Part shown: positions 9,221 to 16,762 of the stretch, one piece after another
How the letters are laid out: every line of letters begins with the position of its first letter
Position numbering within the stretch: position 1 is the stretch's first letter
Source of the DNA: Bacillota bacterium
Lineage (GTDB): Bacteria; Bacillota; Clostridia; DSM-8532
Assembly (NCBI GenBank): GCA_023443745.1
Contig: JAEZTB010000058.1
Location: 356,625 to 420,624 of the forward strand
Length of the DNA stretch: 64,000 bases
Direction: 5' to 3'
Made by a program: the position numbers and the translations under genes
The notes under the pieces: model-generated
Databases searched by the model: none
What the model saw: only the letters and a program-made list of their open reading frames with translations
What the model was told of the DNA's origin: nothing

Positions 9221-10530
9221 GCGGTCGACATGACGATTTCAAGCTTAAAAAGACCTTCATCACATTTAACAACCATATTGCCGGCATATTTCTTTACAGT
9301 TCTTTCTATGCTGTGCATACCCAGGCCATGCAATTCTGGAGAAGGCTTCGATGAACGAAAGAACTTACCCTCCTTTAGAGGAATCTGATCAATTGTATTG
9401 ACAACAACTATGATGAGATAGGAATCACGATAGGTCATCGATAGGGCGATTTCCCGTCTTATGGCACCGTTTTTTATGCGTTTGCAGGCTTCAATGGCAT
9501 TATCCAGAGAATTCCCGAGTATTGCACAGATATCTGTAGGCGCAATCTTAAGATTTGAAGGCAGATTAAGCTCTTTTCTAAATTCTATTCCTATTTTTTG
9601 GCTTATGGAGTATTTATCATTAAGCAGGGCGTCTATAACAGGATTCCCTGTATCGATCACTTTTTCGGTCTCGGACACATTGATAAGGTTTTCTATATAT
9701 CGGCCCAGGTCCTGACTGTTATTATACTTGTAAAGATTGTAGATGCAGTTGAGATGATTCTTAAAATCATGAAGGACTTCTGAAAGCATGGCCCGGTTCT
9801 CAGCTAATTTATTATAATGATTGAGCTGCAATTCCAATTGCTTTTCTATCATTTTATATTTATGCTCCTTGTCCATTTGACGCATCAGGCCCTCAAAGAT
9901 AGCAAAAACAATAGCGTTAACATACATTAATCCTAAAAAAGCTGCAAGGAAGATGGATAAGTCCATTATCACATATGAAAGAATAAGATCCAGTATCAAA
10001 AGTGTGACAATCACACAAATAATAGGAACGACCAAGAGAAAAGCAAAATAAACACGTCCCACTTCTCTGACATTGGATCTTCTAAAATTGCAGATAAGCT
10101 TAATAATGGCAAAGGAGAGAATGTTTTTTAATAAAACACAGATAAATCTGAGGAGGGGTTCAGCTTGAATCCTAATGACGTCAATATTCAAGCTTAAAAC
10201 AAGTATGCACATGGATATAAGTTCCACCACGGCAAGTATAGCCAATAGTAAAATACTTGCAAAGAAGTGACTGGCAGGTTTTCCCGTGTATAAAATAAAT
10301 GAAAGTATCATAGTGATAGTGAAAAAATTGATAAGAAGAGCTCCGGGAATATTGAACAAGAAGGTGCTTCCAGAAAATAACAGGATATAAGCTCCAGCGA
10401 ATACAATTGTTTTTTTTACTACCGACATTTCTTTTATAGTAAAAAATCCGTTTAAAAAGGTCAAAATGAGAATGATTTCAAACAGGGATGTTCCAGCCTC
10501 AACCAATAACCAACCAAAACTATGTATCAT
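9217..10530 (-). CDS. agrC: AgrC-type sensor histidine kinase (GHKL family)
   Basis: The protein has 437 residues. Six or seven hydrophobic helices fill residues 1-215. A short coiled linker leads to a GHKL kinase core with the phospho-accepting His254 in LHDFKNHLN, the N-box GNSLDNAIEAC (N340, N344) and a G-box GLGMHSIERTVKKY near the C-terminus. This architecture, with no HAMP or Pfam HisKA domain, is that of AgrC/ComD/VirS peptide receptors. The ATG at 10530 overlaps the agrA stop as ATGA with GAGGTG upstream. It is expected to sense the thiolactone peptide made from AgrD by AgrB in the same locus and to phosphorylate AgrA. Confidence 0.92.
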   Translation of the reverse strand: MIHSFGWLLVEAGTSLFEIILILTFLNGFFTIKEMSVVKKTIVFAGAYILLFSGSTFLFNIPGALLINFFTITMILSFILYTGKPASHFFASILLLAILAVVELISMCILVLSLNIDVIRIQAEPLLRFICVLLKNILSFAIIKLICNFRRSNVREVGRVYFAFLLVVPIICVIVTLLILDLILSYVIMDLSIFLAAFLGLMYVNAIVFAIFEGLMRQMDKEHKYKMIEKQLELQLNHYNKLAENRAMLSEVLHDFKNHLNCIYNLYKYNNSQDLGRYIENLINVSETEKVIDTGNPVIDALLNDKYSISQKIGIEFRKELNLPSNLKIAPTDICAILGNSLDNAIEACKRIKNGAIRREIALSMTYRDSYLIIVVVNTIDQIPLKEGKFFRSSKPSPELHGLGMHSIERTVKKYAGNMVVKCDEGLFKLEIVMSTA

Positions 10531-11255
10531 ACCGAGCACCTCGCAAGATAACTAGTAAAGCTATCAAATACAGCTTTATAGCGGTGTTCGCTCAAGGGGA
10601 GCACCACACTGTTTTTCAAGACAACATTGTTTTTGTTGATTCTCTGTATGTATGCCATATTCACAAGATATCCTTTGTGAATCCTTACGAAATCGTACTT
10701 TATAAGCTTTTCTTCCTCTGATGAAATATTGGCGTAATAAGTATATTGCTCCATGGTTGTTTGAATTACGAGTCTCCTAAGAGCGCTTTCTAAATAGCAA
10801 ATTTTGTTGATTTCCAAGCTTAGAAGCCCATGCTCTCTGGTAAAGAAGGAAAATTCTCTTGTTCTTTCATTTTTAATTGCGGCTAGTGCCTTAAAGAAGA
10901 CATACCTGAACTTCTCCTCGGAAACAGGCTTTATCAGGAACCAAAATGGCCGGTATTCAAAGCTATTGAAAATATAATCTGATAATGAGGTAATAAATAT
11001 AATCATGGTTTTGCTATCAAGTTCTCTTATCATTTTTGCCGCATCAAAACCATTGAGCTCGTTCATTCTGATATCAAGGAAAATAATATCATAGCTCTGA
11101 CCTTGATTATAGGCCTCTAGCAACAGTTCTCCCGAGGAGTATGCATCAATGGTAACTTCATTACTGTACTCTTCACAAGTTGCCATACAGTTCTTAATAT
11201 AACTTGAAAAAAGATCTAAAAAGACCTTTTCATCGTCGCAAACTGCAATCTGCAT
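10527..11255 (-). CDS. agrA: AgrA-type response regulator (receiver + LytTR)
   Basis: The 242-residue protein has an N-terminal receiver (acidic pocket CDDE, phospho-acceptor D61 in IIFLDIRM) and a C-terminal LytTR DNA-binding domain (from about residue 140; ending KAVFDSFTSYLARC). LytTR regulators bind tandem direct repeats about 21-22 bp apart, and two such pairs are found at 12401-12437 and 12816-12852. The ATG at 11255 follows GGGGG with 5-nt spacing and is preferred to far-upstream in-frame codons. It is translationally coupled to agrC. It is expected to activate the agrBD promoter and the second boxed promoter upstream. Confidence 0.92.
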   Translation of the reverse strand: MQIAVCDDEKVFLDLFSSYIKNCMATCEEYSNEVTIDAYSSGELLLEAYNQGQSYDIIFLDIRMNELNGFDAAKMIRELDSKTMIIFITSLSDYIFNSFEYRPFWFLIKPVSEEKFRYVFFKALAAIKNERTREFSFFTREHGLLSLEINKICYLESALRRLVIQTTMEQYTYYANISSEEEKLIKYDFVRIHKGYLVNMAYIQRINKNNVVLKNSVVLPLSEHRYKAVFDSFTSYLARCSV

Positions 11256-11336
11256 ATTTTCCCCCGAAAGTAATTGAATCAAATTCATTTGATTTTTTCT
11301 ATTTTTGTGCCCGTTGAAAAAACTCTTGGCTAAATT

Positions 11337-11366
11337 ATCATACCAGAATTTTCTATGTTTTTTCAA
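11337..11366 (-). promoter_or_regulatory. Putative agrAC promoter
   Basis: On the minus strand TTGAAA (11366-11361), an 18-nt spacer and TATGAT (11342-11337) give a sigma-A-like promoter about 75 nt upstream of the agrA start. It carries no LytTR-type repeats. This suggests constitutive sensor/regulator expression separate from the autoinduced agrBD transcript. Confidence 0.5.
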
Positions 11367-11491
11367 TTGCTTTCCTCACTTTCTTTCTCGGGGATATTAT
11401 TTTATTACTTATTTACTCGTTCGTATCGAAAAAAAGAAAGCAAATTTTACGCTTCGGTAGCCCTGTTGATAGGCGTCCCTATACGAAAAAG

Positions 11492-11525
11492 TATCCCAGC
11501 CTGATACAGTTACCAAGCTGGGATA
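11492..11525 (-). terminator. Intrinsic terminator after agrD
   Basis: A perfect 9-bp stem (TATCCCAGC / GCTGGGATA, 16-nt loop) is followed on the minus strand by CTTTTT. It lies 80 nt beyond the agrD stop and separates agrBD from agrAC. The remaining sequence between here and agrA carries only the promoter noted at 11337. Confidence 0.7.
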
Positions 11526-11607
11526 TTCAGGGTATAAGGAATGCGAGCCAAGTTACTGTCCGCTGCTCAAGTGTAAAAAATGTGTCCACTAAGCATACGC
11601 AATAGGA

Positions 11608-11760
11608 TCATTTTTTCAGCATTCTAACTTTTTCGGGCATCTGAGGCTGATTCACGTAAATGACGCAGCTTGTGAAGTTACTTAAGAAGGCTGTCGAAAA
11701 TGCGATGGCTGCCAGAAGCTTACCCAGAAACATTGCAAAACCTCTAATCACACGATTCAC
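11608..11760 (-). CDS. agrD: AgrD cyclic-lactone autoinducer peptide precursor
   Basis: This 50-codon ORF starts with GTG at 11760, overlapping the agrB stop as GTGA. Its N-terminal part is an amphipathic, basic leader (MNRVIRGFAMFLGKLLAA), followed by a hydrophobic stretch, a single Cys32 in TSCVIYV, then NQPQMPEKVR and a charged tail ending MLKK. This is the AgrD layout: membrane leader, Cys-led core peptide, and a QPxxP-type recognition tail. By analogy with clostridial AIPs the product is predicted to be a five-residue thiolactone ring Cys-Val-Ile-Tyr-Val, possibly with a short N-terminal extension. The ring size is inference. An internal GTG at 11751 is an alternative start. Confidence 0.88.
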   Translation of the reverse strand: MNRVIRGFAMFLGKLLAAIAFSTAFLSNFTSCVIYVNQPQMPEKVRMLKK

Positions 11761-12341
11761 CTCTTTCTTTCTATAATTTTGGCTAAAGCCAACATGAACA
11801 CAACACTGATCATGGCTATTGAGATAATCAGGGCTATTTTTGAGAAATCCTTACAGAAGGCTGAAATGAATACAATAAGTGCAGCCTCTAAAAGAGCAAT
11901 TATCCGCGCAAGCTTACGAAAGGTCTTATACTCGTTTCCTACAAACGGTCTGTTTGGATGCTCAATAGGTGCATACAGAAGTATCGCTGTAAGAGAAATG
12001 CCACCAATGGCTATGGATAGTAAGCCATTGTACTGTGCAGGTATGAGATGCGGAATATACATCGCTGATCCGTAAAGGCCAACAAACGTCAGTACGCAGC
12101 CAACATGAGTTTTGGCGTGATATCCGCCGCAGTAAACTCTAAGTAGCGCAAAACAAACCAAATAAATCAATGTTTCCAGGAGTGTCCCTGCCATTATACC
12201 TATAGCTAAAACGAGAATGGTATTGATGATTGTAGAAAACATAGCCTCAAAACCATAGGTATAGATTTCTTTATCTTGCTCCTTGACAATCTCCTTCTTT
12301 AGGAGGAGCTCTGTCAAATCACTGGCAACCTGCTGAAGCAT
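11757..12341 (-). CDS. agrB: AgrB-type pheromone-processing membrane endopeptidase
   Basis: The 194-residue integral membrane protein has about six hydrophobic segments. The AgrB active-site signature RVYCGGYHAKTHVGC carries catalytic His75 and Cys82. The enzyme removes the C-terminal tail of AgrD and forms the thiolactone. The ATG at 12341 has an unusually G-rich ribosome-binding site (GGGGGGC, 6-nt spacing) and only about 20 nt of 5' leader from the predicted start site. Transcription is expected from the LytTR-boxed promoter at 12369-12437, giving positive feedback. agrD overlaps its 3' end. Confidence 0.93.
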   Translation of the reverse strand: MLQQVASDLTELLLKKEIVKEQDKEIYTYGFEAMFSTIINTILVLAIGIMAGTLLETLIYLVCFALLRVYCGGYHAKTHVGCVLTFVGLYGSAMYIPHLIPAQYNGLLSIAIGGISLTAILLYAPIEHPNRPFVGNEYKTFRKLARIIALLEAALIVFISAFCKDFSKIALIISIAMISVVFMLALAKIIERKR

Positions 12342-12368
12342 GATCTTGCCCCCCTTTTCTTCCGCTTC

Positions 12369-12437
12369 AGTATATCAAAAAAAAACAAGAAAAAACGCGA
12401 AATGTAATAACTGCGGCTTGAAATGTAATAACTGCGG
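12369..12437 (-). promoter_or_regulatory. agrBD promoter with tandem LytTR boxes (P2-like)
   Basis: On the minus strand two direct repeats GCAGTTATTACATT lie at 12437-12422 and 12416-12401, period 21 bp. A -10 element TATACT lies at 12374-12369, 26 nt after the second box, and no -35 hexamer is present. The core CAGTTATT.CA resembles published VirR boxes (CCAGTTNTNCAC) and the AgrA GTT half-site. Activation by AgrA binding in place of a -35 is inferred. Confidence 0.75.
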
Positions 12438-12510
12438 TAAACCCACTATATAATTGGTATATTTGGTAATATTAAACCTATATTAGGCGAACTTTGTCAT
12501 AAAAATTCCA

Positions 12511-12538
12511 GAGGCACGTAGGGGAAGGAACGCACCTC
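12511..12538. repeat. Short hairpin related to the 24498 terminator
   Basis: An imperfect hairpin GAGGCACGT...ACGCACCTC is followed by AAGTTTTAACCC. The 3' half (GGAACGCACCTCA.GTTTTA) is almost identical to the terminator at 24498-24525 and similar to copy A at 2937. There is no coding content in this part of the agr intergenic region. Confidence 0.4.
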
Positions 12539-12553
12539 AAGTTTTAACCCATG

Positions 12554-12593
12554 CTATTGAAAAAGCACCGTGCAAACGGTGCTTTTTCAATAG
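12554..12593 (-). terminator. Perfect intrinsic terminator hairpin of the candidate agr RNA
   Basis: Arms of 18 bp (CTATTGAAAAAGCACCGT at 12554-12571 and its exact complement at 12576-12593) enclose a 4-nt loop. The core is GCACCGT-ttgc-ACGGTGC followed by TTTTT on the minus strand, and by TTTTT on the plus strand as well. No protein gene lies just upstream on either strand, so it must end something else: the RNA predicted to start near 12777. Confidence 0.8.
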
Positions 12594-12777
12594 TAGTGGA
12601 TTACTGCGTGATAAGGCCATTAAAGTCTCAAAATTCAGAATGCTTCGTATGGGGGGGACCTATAGCCTTCCTTCATTTTGTCTTTATGCTCCATTATCCA
12701 ACGCATTGCTCATTTTATAATTGGTACAGGGATTATAAAATGAGCAGCTCTAGGGTGGCTGGAGGAGTTTTAAATCT
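12560..12777 (-). ncRNA. Candidate agr-controlled regulatory RNA (RNAIII/VR-RNA-like)
   Basis: The region starts about 7 nt after the TATAGT -10 of a LytTR-boxed promoter and ends at a perfect terminator, giving roughly 220 nt. No credible gene lies inside; the longest sense ORF is 19 codons with a poor ribosome-binding site. It contains a perfect 15-bp hairpin (12707-12721 with 12732-12746, 10-nt loop), an anti-Shine-Dalgarno stretch CTCCTCC (12767-12761) near the 5' end and a C7 stretch (12657-12651). C-rich unpaired segments that pair with ribosome-binding sites are the hallmark of RNAIII-type riboregulators. Transcription and function are predictions. Confidence 0.55.
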
Positions 12778-12783
12778 GTTTCT

Positions 12784-12852
12784 ACTATATCAGATAATTG
12801 AGACTTATGACGCGAAATGTAATAACTGCGGCTTTTAATGTAATAACTGCGG
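12784..12852 (-). promoter_or_regulatory. Second LytTR-boxed promoter (P3-like)
   Basis: On the minus strand two direct repeats GCAGTTATTACATT lie at 12852-12837 and 12831-12816, period 21 bp, with -10 TATAGT at 12789-12784. The 26-nt distance from second box to -10 equals that of the agrBD promoter. The 48-bp units 12395-12442 and 12810-12857 differ at only three positions. It points in the same direction as agrB but has no ORF behind it. Confidence 0.7.
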
Positions 12853-12862
12853 CAAACATGCG

Positions 12863-12898
12863 AAAAAGGCTGTCATAAATTGTATGACAGCCTTTTTT
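12863..12898. terminator. Bidirectional terminator downstream of htrA
   Basis: A perfect stem AAAAAGGCTGTCATA / TATGACAGCCTTTTTT with a 5-nt loop lies about 55 nt beyond the htrA stop. It has T-runs on both strands and insulates the agr region from htrA read-through. Confidence 0.85.
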
Positions 12899-12950
12899 AT
12901 AGAAAATTATTGGTATTTATTATGCATATTATTTATTGTGTTTGAAGATT

Positions 12951-14483
12951 CTATTGAGTATCCTCACCCAATGTCACTTCAACTGTTCTGTAGACGCCCT
13001 CGTTGGCAGGCCCATTGTTAGGTATCCTATAAAGAGTGATTTTCACCTTATCTCCTGCTTTGAATTTATTCTTTTCAGTTTCGAGATTCTCAAAGCTTTT
13101 AATGTCAACGTCATTAAACTTGGTAATGATGTCGCCGGCTTGTATACCTGCTTTAAACGCACCGCTCAAAGGTGTAACTTCAGCTACCAGAATACCTTCG
13201 GGAACTTTATTTTTATCAGCTATTTCTTTATTAAAACTTGTATTAACACTAATCCCAAGCTGTGGTCTGCCTTTAACATACCCGCTTTCAATCAGACTCT
13301 CGGCAATTTCTTTAGCATGGTTGGAGGGAATGGCGAATCCCAGTCCTTCATAGCCCTCTCCACCGATTTTTGAAGTGTTGATGCCTATAACCTCACCTTT
13401 TGAATTCAGAAGGGCACCGCCGCTATTCCCCGGGTTGATGGCCGCATCGGTTTGAATAAGTCGCATGCTTTTACCGTTATCGAACTCTATTTTTCGGTTT
13501 AGTCCGCTAATAATACCCGATGTTACCGATCCCATAAATTCAAGCCCTGCAGGGTTGCCGATAGCGATGGCCTTCTCTCCGACTTTAACCTGGTCGGAAT
13601 CGGCAAAGTCTGCAGCAGGAAGCTCTGAAGCATTGATTTTTAGAATGGCAATATCGGTTTTTGAATCACGACCGACAACAGAAGCCTCATAAGGCTTATC
13701 TACCTGGTTTGGCAGAATAACTTCAATTTTGGAGCCGGGAGATACTTTGTTGCCGTTTGTTCCCAGCATGGCATTCTCAATAACATGATTATTGGTTATA
13801 ATATAGCCGTCATTTCGATAAATAATGCCGGACCCCTGCCCCTGGCTTTTGTTTGTGCCGAAGAACATATCATTGTATTCAAAGGTCACGTTAATGCCAA
13901 CAATTGAGATGCCTACCTTTTCAGCTACAGCCTGTTCAGCTGAAGCAGCGGTAGTTTTATCCACAATCTCAATCTGCTTAATACCGCCATTTTCATTGAC
14001 CAGATTGTTATTATAGCCCTTACCTCCGTTATAGTTTTGAGGCATTCCAAAGGTAAAATAGGCACCCACAATACCACCTGTCAAAAGAGAGCTCAAAAGT
14101 GCAACAATGAGCATCGGGACAAGAAGCCCCTTTAACCGTCCCTTTGCGGGCTTTTTATAGCTTTCGTTGTAAAACTGGGAAGTTTTAAGATCTTCTGAGG
14201 TGTTGGGTCTATTATAAGAACCTGACCCGCCAACGAAATCGGAGATTTCCGGCGGGGCCCCAGAACCTTGAAACTCGCGCTTGCTCTCGTTAGAAGAACC
14301 TGACCCGCCAACGAAATCGGAGATTTCCGGCGGGGCCCCAGAACCTTGAAACTCAGGGCTTAAATCGTGAGCCCTTTCATCCGATGAATAGTCATGACTC
14401 TCGGGGTTAAAACTAGGAGTGAACCCCCAGCTATTGTCTTCTTTATCGTTATTTTGGTTGTTTTCCTTATTAAACTCATCCAT
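12951..14483 (-). CDS. htrA: HtrA/DegP-like S1C serine protease
   Basis: The 510-residue protein has a long, acidic, Pro/Gly-rich cytoplasmic N-terminus, one transmembrane helix (about residues 121-145), a trypsin-like domain with the triad in TNNHVIEN, KTDIAILKI and GNSGGALLN, and a C-terminal PDZ domain. It is a membrane-anchored quality-control protease acting on misfolded exported proteins. The ATG at 14483 follows AAGGAGA and is preferred to one seven codons upstream. The N-terminus contains an exact tandem 20-residue duplication (residues 44-63 and 70-89). It follows a two-component pair, as in the CssRS-HtrA secretion-stress systems of Bacillus. A TATAAT at 14522-14527 could give it an extra promoter. 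Confidence 0.95.
   Translation of the reverse strand: MDEFNKENNQNNDKEDNSWGFTPSFNPESHDYSSDERAHDLSPEFQGSGAPPEISDFVGGSGSSNESKREFQGSGAPPEISDFVGGSGSYNRPNTSEDLKTSQFYNESYKKPAKGRLKGLLVPMLIVALLSSLLTGGIVGAYFTFGMPQNYNGGKGYNNNLVNENGGIKQIEIVDKTTAASAEQAVAEKVGISIVGINVTFEYNDMFFGTNKSQGQGSGIIYRNDGYIITNNHVIENAMLGTNGNKVSPGSKIEVILPNQVDKPYEASVVGRDSKTDIAILKINASELPAADFADSDQVKVGEKAIAIGNPAGLEFMGSVTSGIISGLNRKIEFDNGKSMRLIQTDAAINPGNSGGALLNSKGEVIGINTSKIGGEGYEGLGFAIPSNHAKEIAESLIESGYVKGRPQLGISVNTSFNKEIADKNKVPEGILVAEVTPLSGAFKAGIQAGDIITKFNDVDIKSFENLETEKNKFKAGDKVKITLYRIPNNGPANEGVYRTVEVTLGEDTQ
14217..14354 (-). repeat. Perfect 60-bp in-frame direct repeat inside htrA
   Basis: Positions 14217-14276 and 14295-14354 are identical over 60 nt with a 78-bp period. 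They encode EFQGSGAPPEISDFVGGSGS twice. Absence of even synonymous differences implies a recent duplication or ongoing conversion. Confidence 0.95.
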
Positions 14484-14566
14484 ATTACTGTCTCCTTCCT
14501 TCATGATCCTTGATGAGTCTTATTATAGCTTCGATTTTTGACGAAGGTATGAATAAAATGTTAACT

Positions 14567-16051
14567 TTAGTATGACTCAACCTTAGATGCGCTACGCAGG
14601 GTAAAAATGAATCGCGCGCCACAACCTTCCTCACTTTCCGCTTTTATGGTTTCATTATGGGAAATGATGATATTCCGCGCAATAGCAAGGCCCAGGCCAA
14701 GACCTGTCCGATCAATACTTCTGGATTTATCTGCCTTGTAAAATCTTTCAAAAATGTAGGGCAGCTCAGCCTTGGATATACCTTTTCCAGTATCTTCCAC
14801 CGATATATACGCTTTTTCCTTTTCTACATATGTTCTGACGCGTACCTCGCCACCTTGAGGGGTAAACTTGACTGCATTATGGAGCAAATTGATAATGACC
14901 CTCTGTATAGCTTCCCTATCTGCATGAACAAACATTCTCTCGGTCTCAAAATCAGCTTTGAATTCCAGGTTTTTTTCAACCAGCATCTGCTGAAGGCCAA
15001 TAACGCAACGGCGAATCAATTCATTCATATCAAAATCAGAATGGTTAAGTGTGATCTCCCCTCCTTGCATTTTCGCGAGATCCAAAAGATCATTGACAAG
15101 ATTCTGCATACGCCGAACCTCGTCTCGTACTATCAATAAATATCCCTCCTGTCGCTCTGGAGGAATAACACCATCCAATATTCCTTCAATGAAGCCTTTG
15201 ATTGTTGTAATGGGCGTTCGGAGTTCATGGCTTACATTTCCGATAAAGTCACGGCGCATCTGCTCCAGGTTCTCCAGGGCCACAACCATGCTGTTAAAGC
15301 TTTCAGAAAGCTCTGCTATCTCATCCTTACCCCGTACGGAAATCCTCTGTGTAAATTCACCCGATGCCACACGGCGGGCAGCCAGCTTCATCTGATTAAG
15401 CGGTTTTACCGTATAGCGGGTGAGTAGCGTAACAAAGAACAGGGCAATGATGGCACCCACTGCGCCTGACACAAGGAAAATAAACAATATGGAGGTTTTG
15501 GTTCTATTAATGGCTGGAATTTGAGAATGGATAAGAATAGAGCCCTCAACCGTAATATCATAAGGAGAAATATGGTGTAACTCAAAGGGCTGGCTTACTG
15601 TAAGCCAGTCAACCCCCGTGCCTTCAAAAAGACCGTAGAAATCTCCCGTCTTGTTCTTGCCTTTAAGCCTATTCCCATATTGCCGCTCATCAGGAAGACG
15701 CGGCCAGCCTTCCTCCGAGGTCGTCAGCTTGTCATTCAGGAAATGAGGAATACTTGAATAGAGAAGAATGGTTCCGTCATTCCTAACAATCCAAATAAGG
15801 CTATCGGTGTTGGAGGCCAGGGTTTGAAGAAAGCTCTTAAAAAGTATGTCATTCCCAAACTGACTATTGTTCAGATAGGCCTCCAGAGCTGTTATAACTT
15901 TTTCAGATGTCGTCTTTAGCTGCTGAGCTTTTTGATCTGAGACCATTTCGCGAATACCGGCATTCATGAGAACGCCTGTTACGGTAAAGCTGATGATGAG
16001 AACTAATATTATAATTGTAAGGATCTTTCCGAACATTGTTCTGATCATCAT
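14567..16051 (-). CDS. Two-component sensor histidine kinase (HAMP-HisKA-HATPase)
   Basis: The 494-residue kinase has two transmembrane helices (about 8-28 and 181-205) enclosing an extracellular sensor of about 150 residues, a HAMP linker, the H-box NVSHELRTPITTIKGF, and an ATPase domain with NLLHNAVKFTP, DTGKGI and GLGLGLAI. The ATG at 16051 overlaps the regulator stop as ATGA with GAGGTG upstream, so the pair is coupled. Given htrA immediately downstream, it is a good candidate for a CssS-like sensor of secretion or envelope stress. The stimulus is inferred from context only. Confidence 0.93.
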   Translation of the reverse strand: MMIRTMFGKILTIIILVLIISFTVTGVLMNAGIREMVSDQKAQQLKTTSEKVITALEAYLNNSQFGNDILFKSFLQTLASNTDSLIWIVRNDGTILLYSSIPHFLNDKLTTSEEGWPRLPDERQYGNRLKGKNKTGDFYGLFEGTGVDWLTVSQPFELHHISPYDITVEGSILIHSQIPAINRTKTSILFIFLVSGAVGAIIALFFVTLLTRYTVKPLNQMKLAARRVASGEFTQRISVRGKDEIAELSESFNSMVVALENLEQMRRDFIGNVSHELRTPITTIKGFIEGILDGVIPPERQEGYLLIVRDEVRRMQNLVNDLLDLAKMQGGEITLNHSDFDMNELIRRCVIGLQQMLVEKNLEFKADFETERMFVHADREAIQRVIINLLHNAVKFTPQGGEVRVRTYVEKEKAYISVEDTGKGISKAELPYIFERFYKADKSRSIDRTGLGLGLAIARNIIISHNETIKAESEEGCGARFIFTLRSASKVESY

Positions 16052-16731
16052 CTCACCTCAAACTTGTAACCGACACCCCACACTGTTTTTATCTGCCATT
16101 TATACTCTCCCTCGAATTTTTCCCGGAGCCTTTTGACATGTACATCCACTGTTCTTGTATCTCCGTAGAAGTCAAACCCCCAAACATTCTCCAAAAGCTG
16201 CTCCCGGGTAAAGACCTTATTGGGATTGGAGGCAAGGAAGAACAGAAGCTCCAGTTCTTTTGGAGGAAGCTCAAGATCATTGCCGTTAAGCTTGACTGTG
16301 TAATCAGATTTATTTATAACAAGCCCCGGAAAAACAAGCTGCTGGGGATGCTCATCATAGCGGTCGTAGCGCCTTAGAACAGCGCGAATTCTTGCGATCA
16401 GCTCTTTGGGTTCAAAAGGCTTTACCATGTAATCATCAGCTCCCAACTCCAACCCTAAAACCTTGTTAAAGGTTTCATCCTTGGCTGAAAGCATAATAAT
16501 GGGGATGCTGCTGAGCTTTCGAATCTCCCGGCACACCTGCCAGCCATCCATCCCCGGAAGCATGATATCAAGAATAACAATATCCGGAGCCTGTTCCTTA
16601 AATACCTCGACAGCTTTCTTACCATCATGGGAAATAGAAACCTTGAAATTATCCTTCTCAAGATAAATTCTTATGAGCTCACAGATATTAATATCATCAT
16701 CCACGATCAGGACATGTGCGTTAGTATTCAT
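16048..16731 (-). CDS. OmpR/PhoB-family response regulator
   Basis: The 227-residue regulator has a receiver with DDD pocket at 11-13, phospho-acceptor D55 in IVILDIMLPG and K in MVKPFEPKEL, followed by a winged-helix effector (FTREQLLENVWG, TVDVHVKRLREK, KTVWGVGYKF). The ATG at 16731 starts MNTNAHVLIVDDD. In-frame codons further upstream run into the dispersed repeat at 16763 and are unlikely. It is the partner of the overlapping kinase and probably controls htrA. Confidence 0.94.
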   Translation of the reverse strand: MNTNAHVLIVDDDINICELIRIYLEKDNFKVSISHDGKKAVEVFKEQAPDIVILDIMLPGMDGWQVCREIRKLSSIPIIMLSAKDETFNKVLGLELGADDYMVKPFEPKELIARIRAVLRRYDRYDEHPQQLVFPGLVINKSDYTVKLNGNDLELPPKELELLFFLASNPNKVFTREQLLENVWGFDFYGDTRTVDVHVKRLREKFEGEYKWQIKTVWGVGYKFEVR

Positions 16732-16762
16732 GCCTTTCACCCAATCTTCCTCAGTTCTTATT

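Noticed and set aside
12638..12697. Possible 19-residue peptide MEHKDKMKEGYRSPPYEAF encoded in the candidate RNA
   Set aside because: Only a weak upstream Shine-Dalgarno match, and half of it is the C7 stretch read as Pro codons. RNAIII does encode a peptide, so it is kept as a note but not called.
12551..12838. Plus-strand 95-codon ORF in the agr intergenic region
   Set aside because: It starts inside a perfect terminator hairpin, has no ribosome-binding site, runs through two inverted repeats and the LytTR boxes, and its product looks like no protein family.
12395..12857. 48-bp repeats as ends of an IS21-like or other mobile element
   Set aside because: The units are direct rather than inverted, enclose no transposase, and keep the same distance to a -10 element on the same strand. 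Promoter duplication explains them better.
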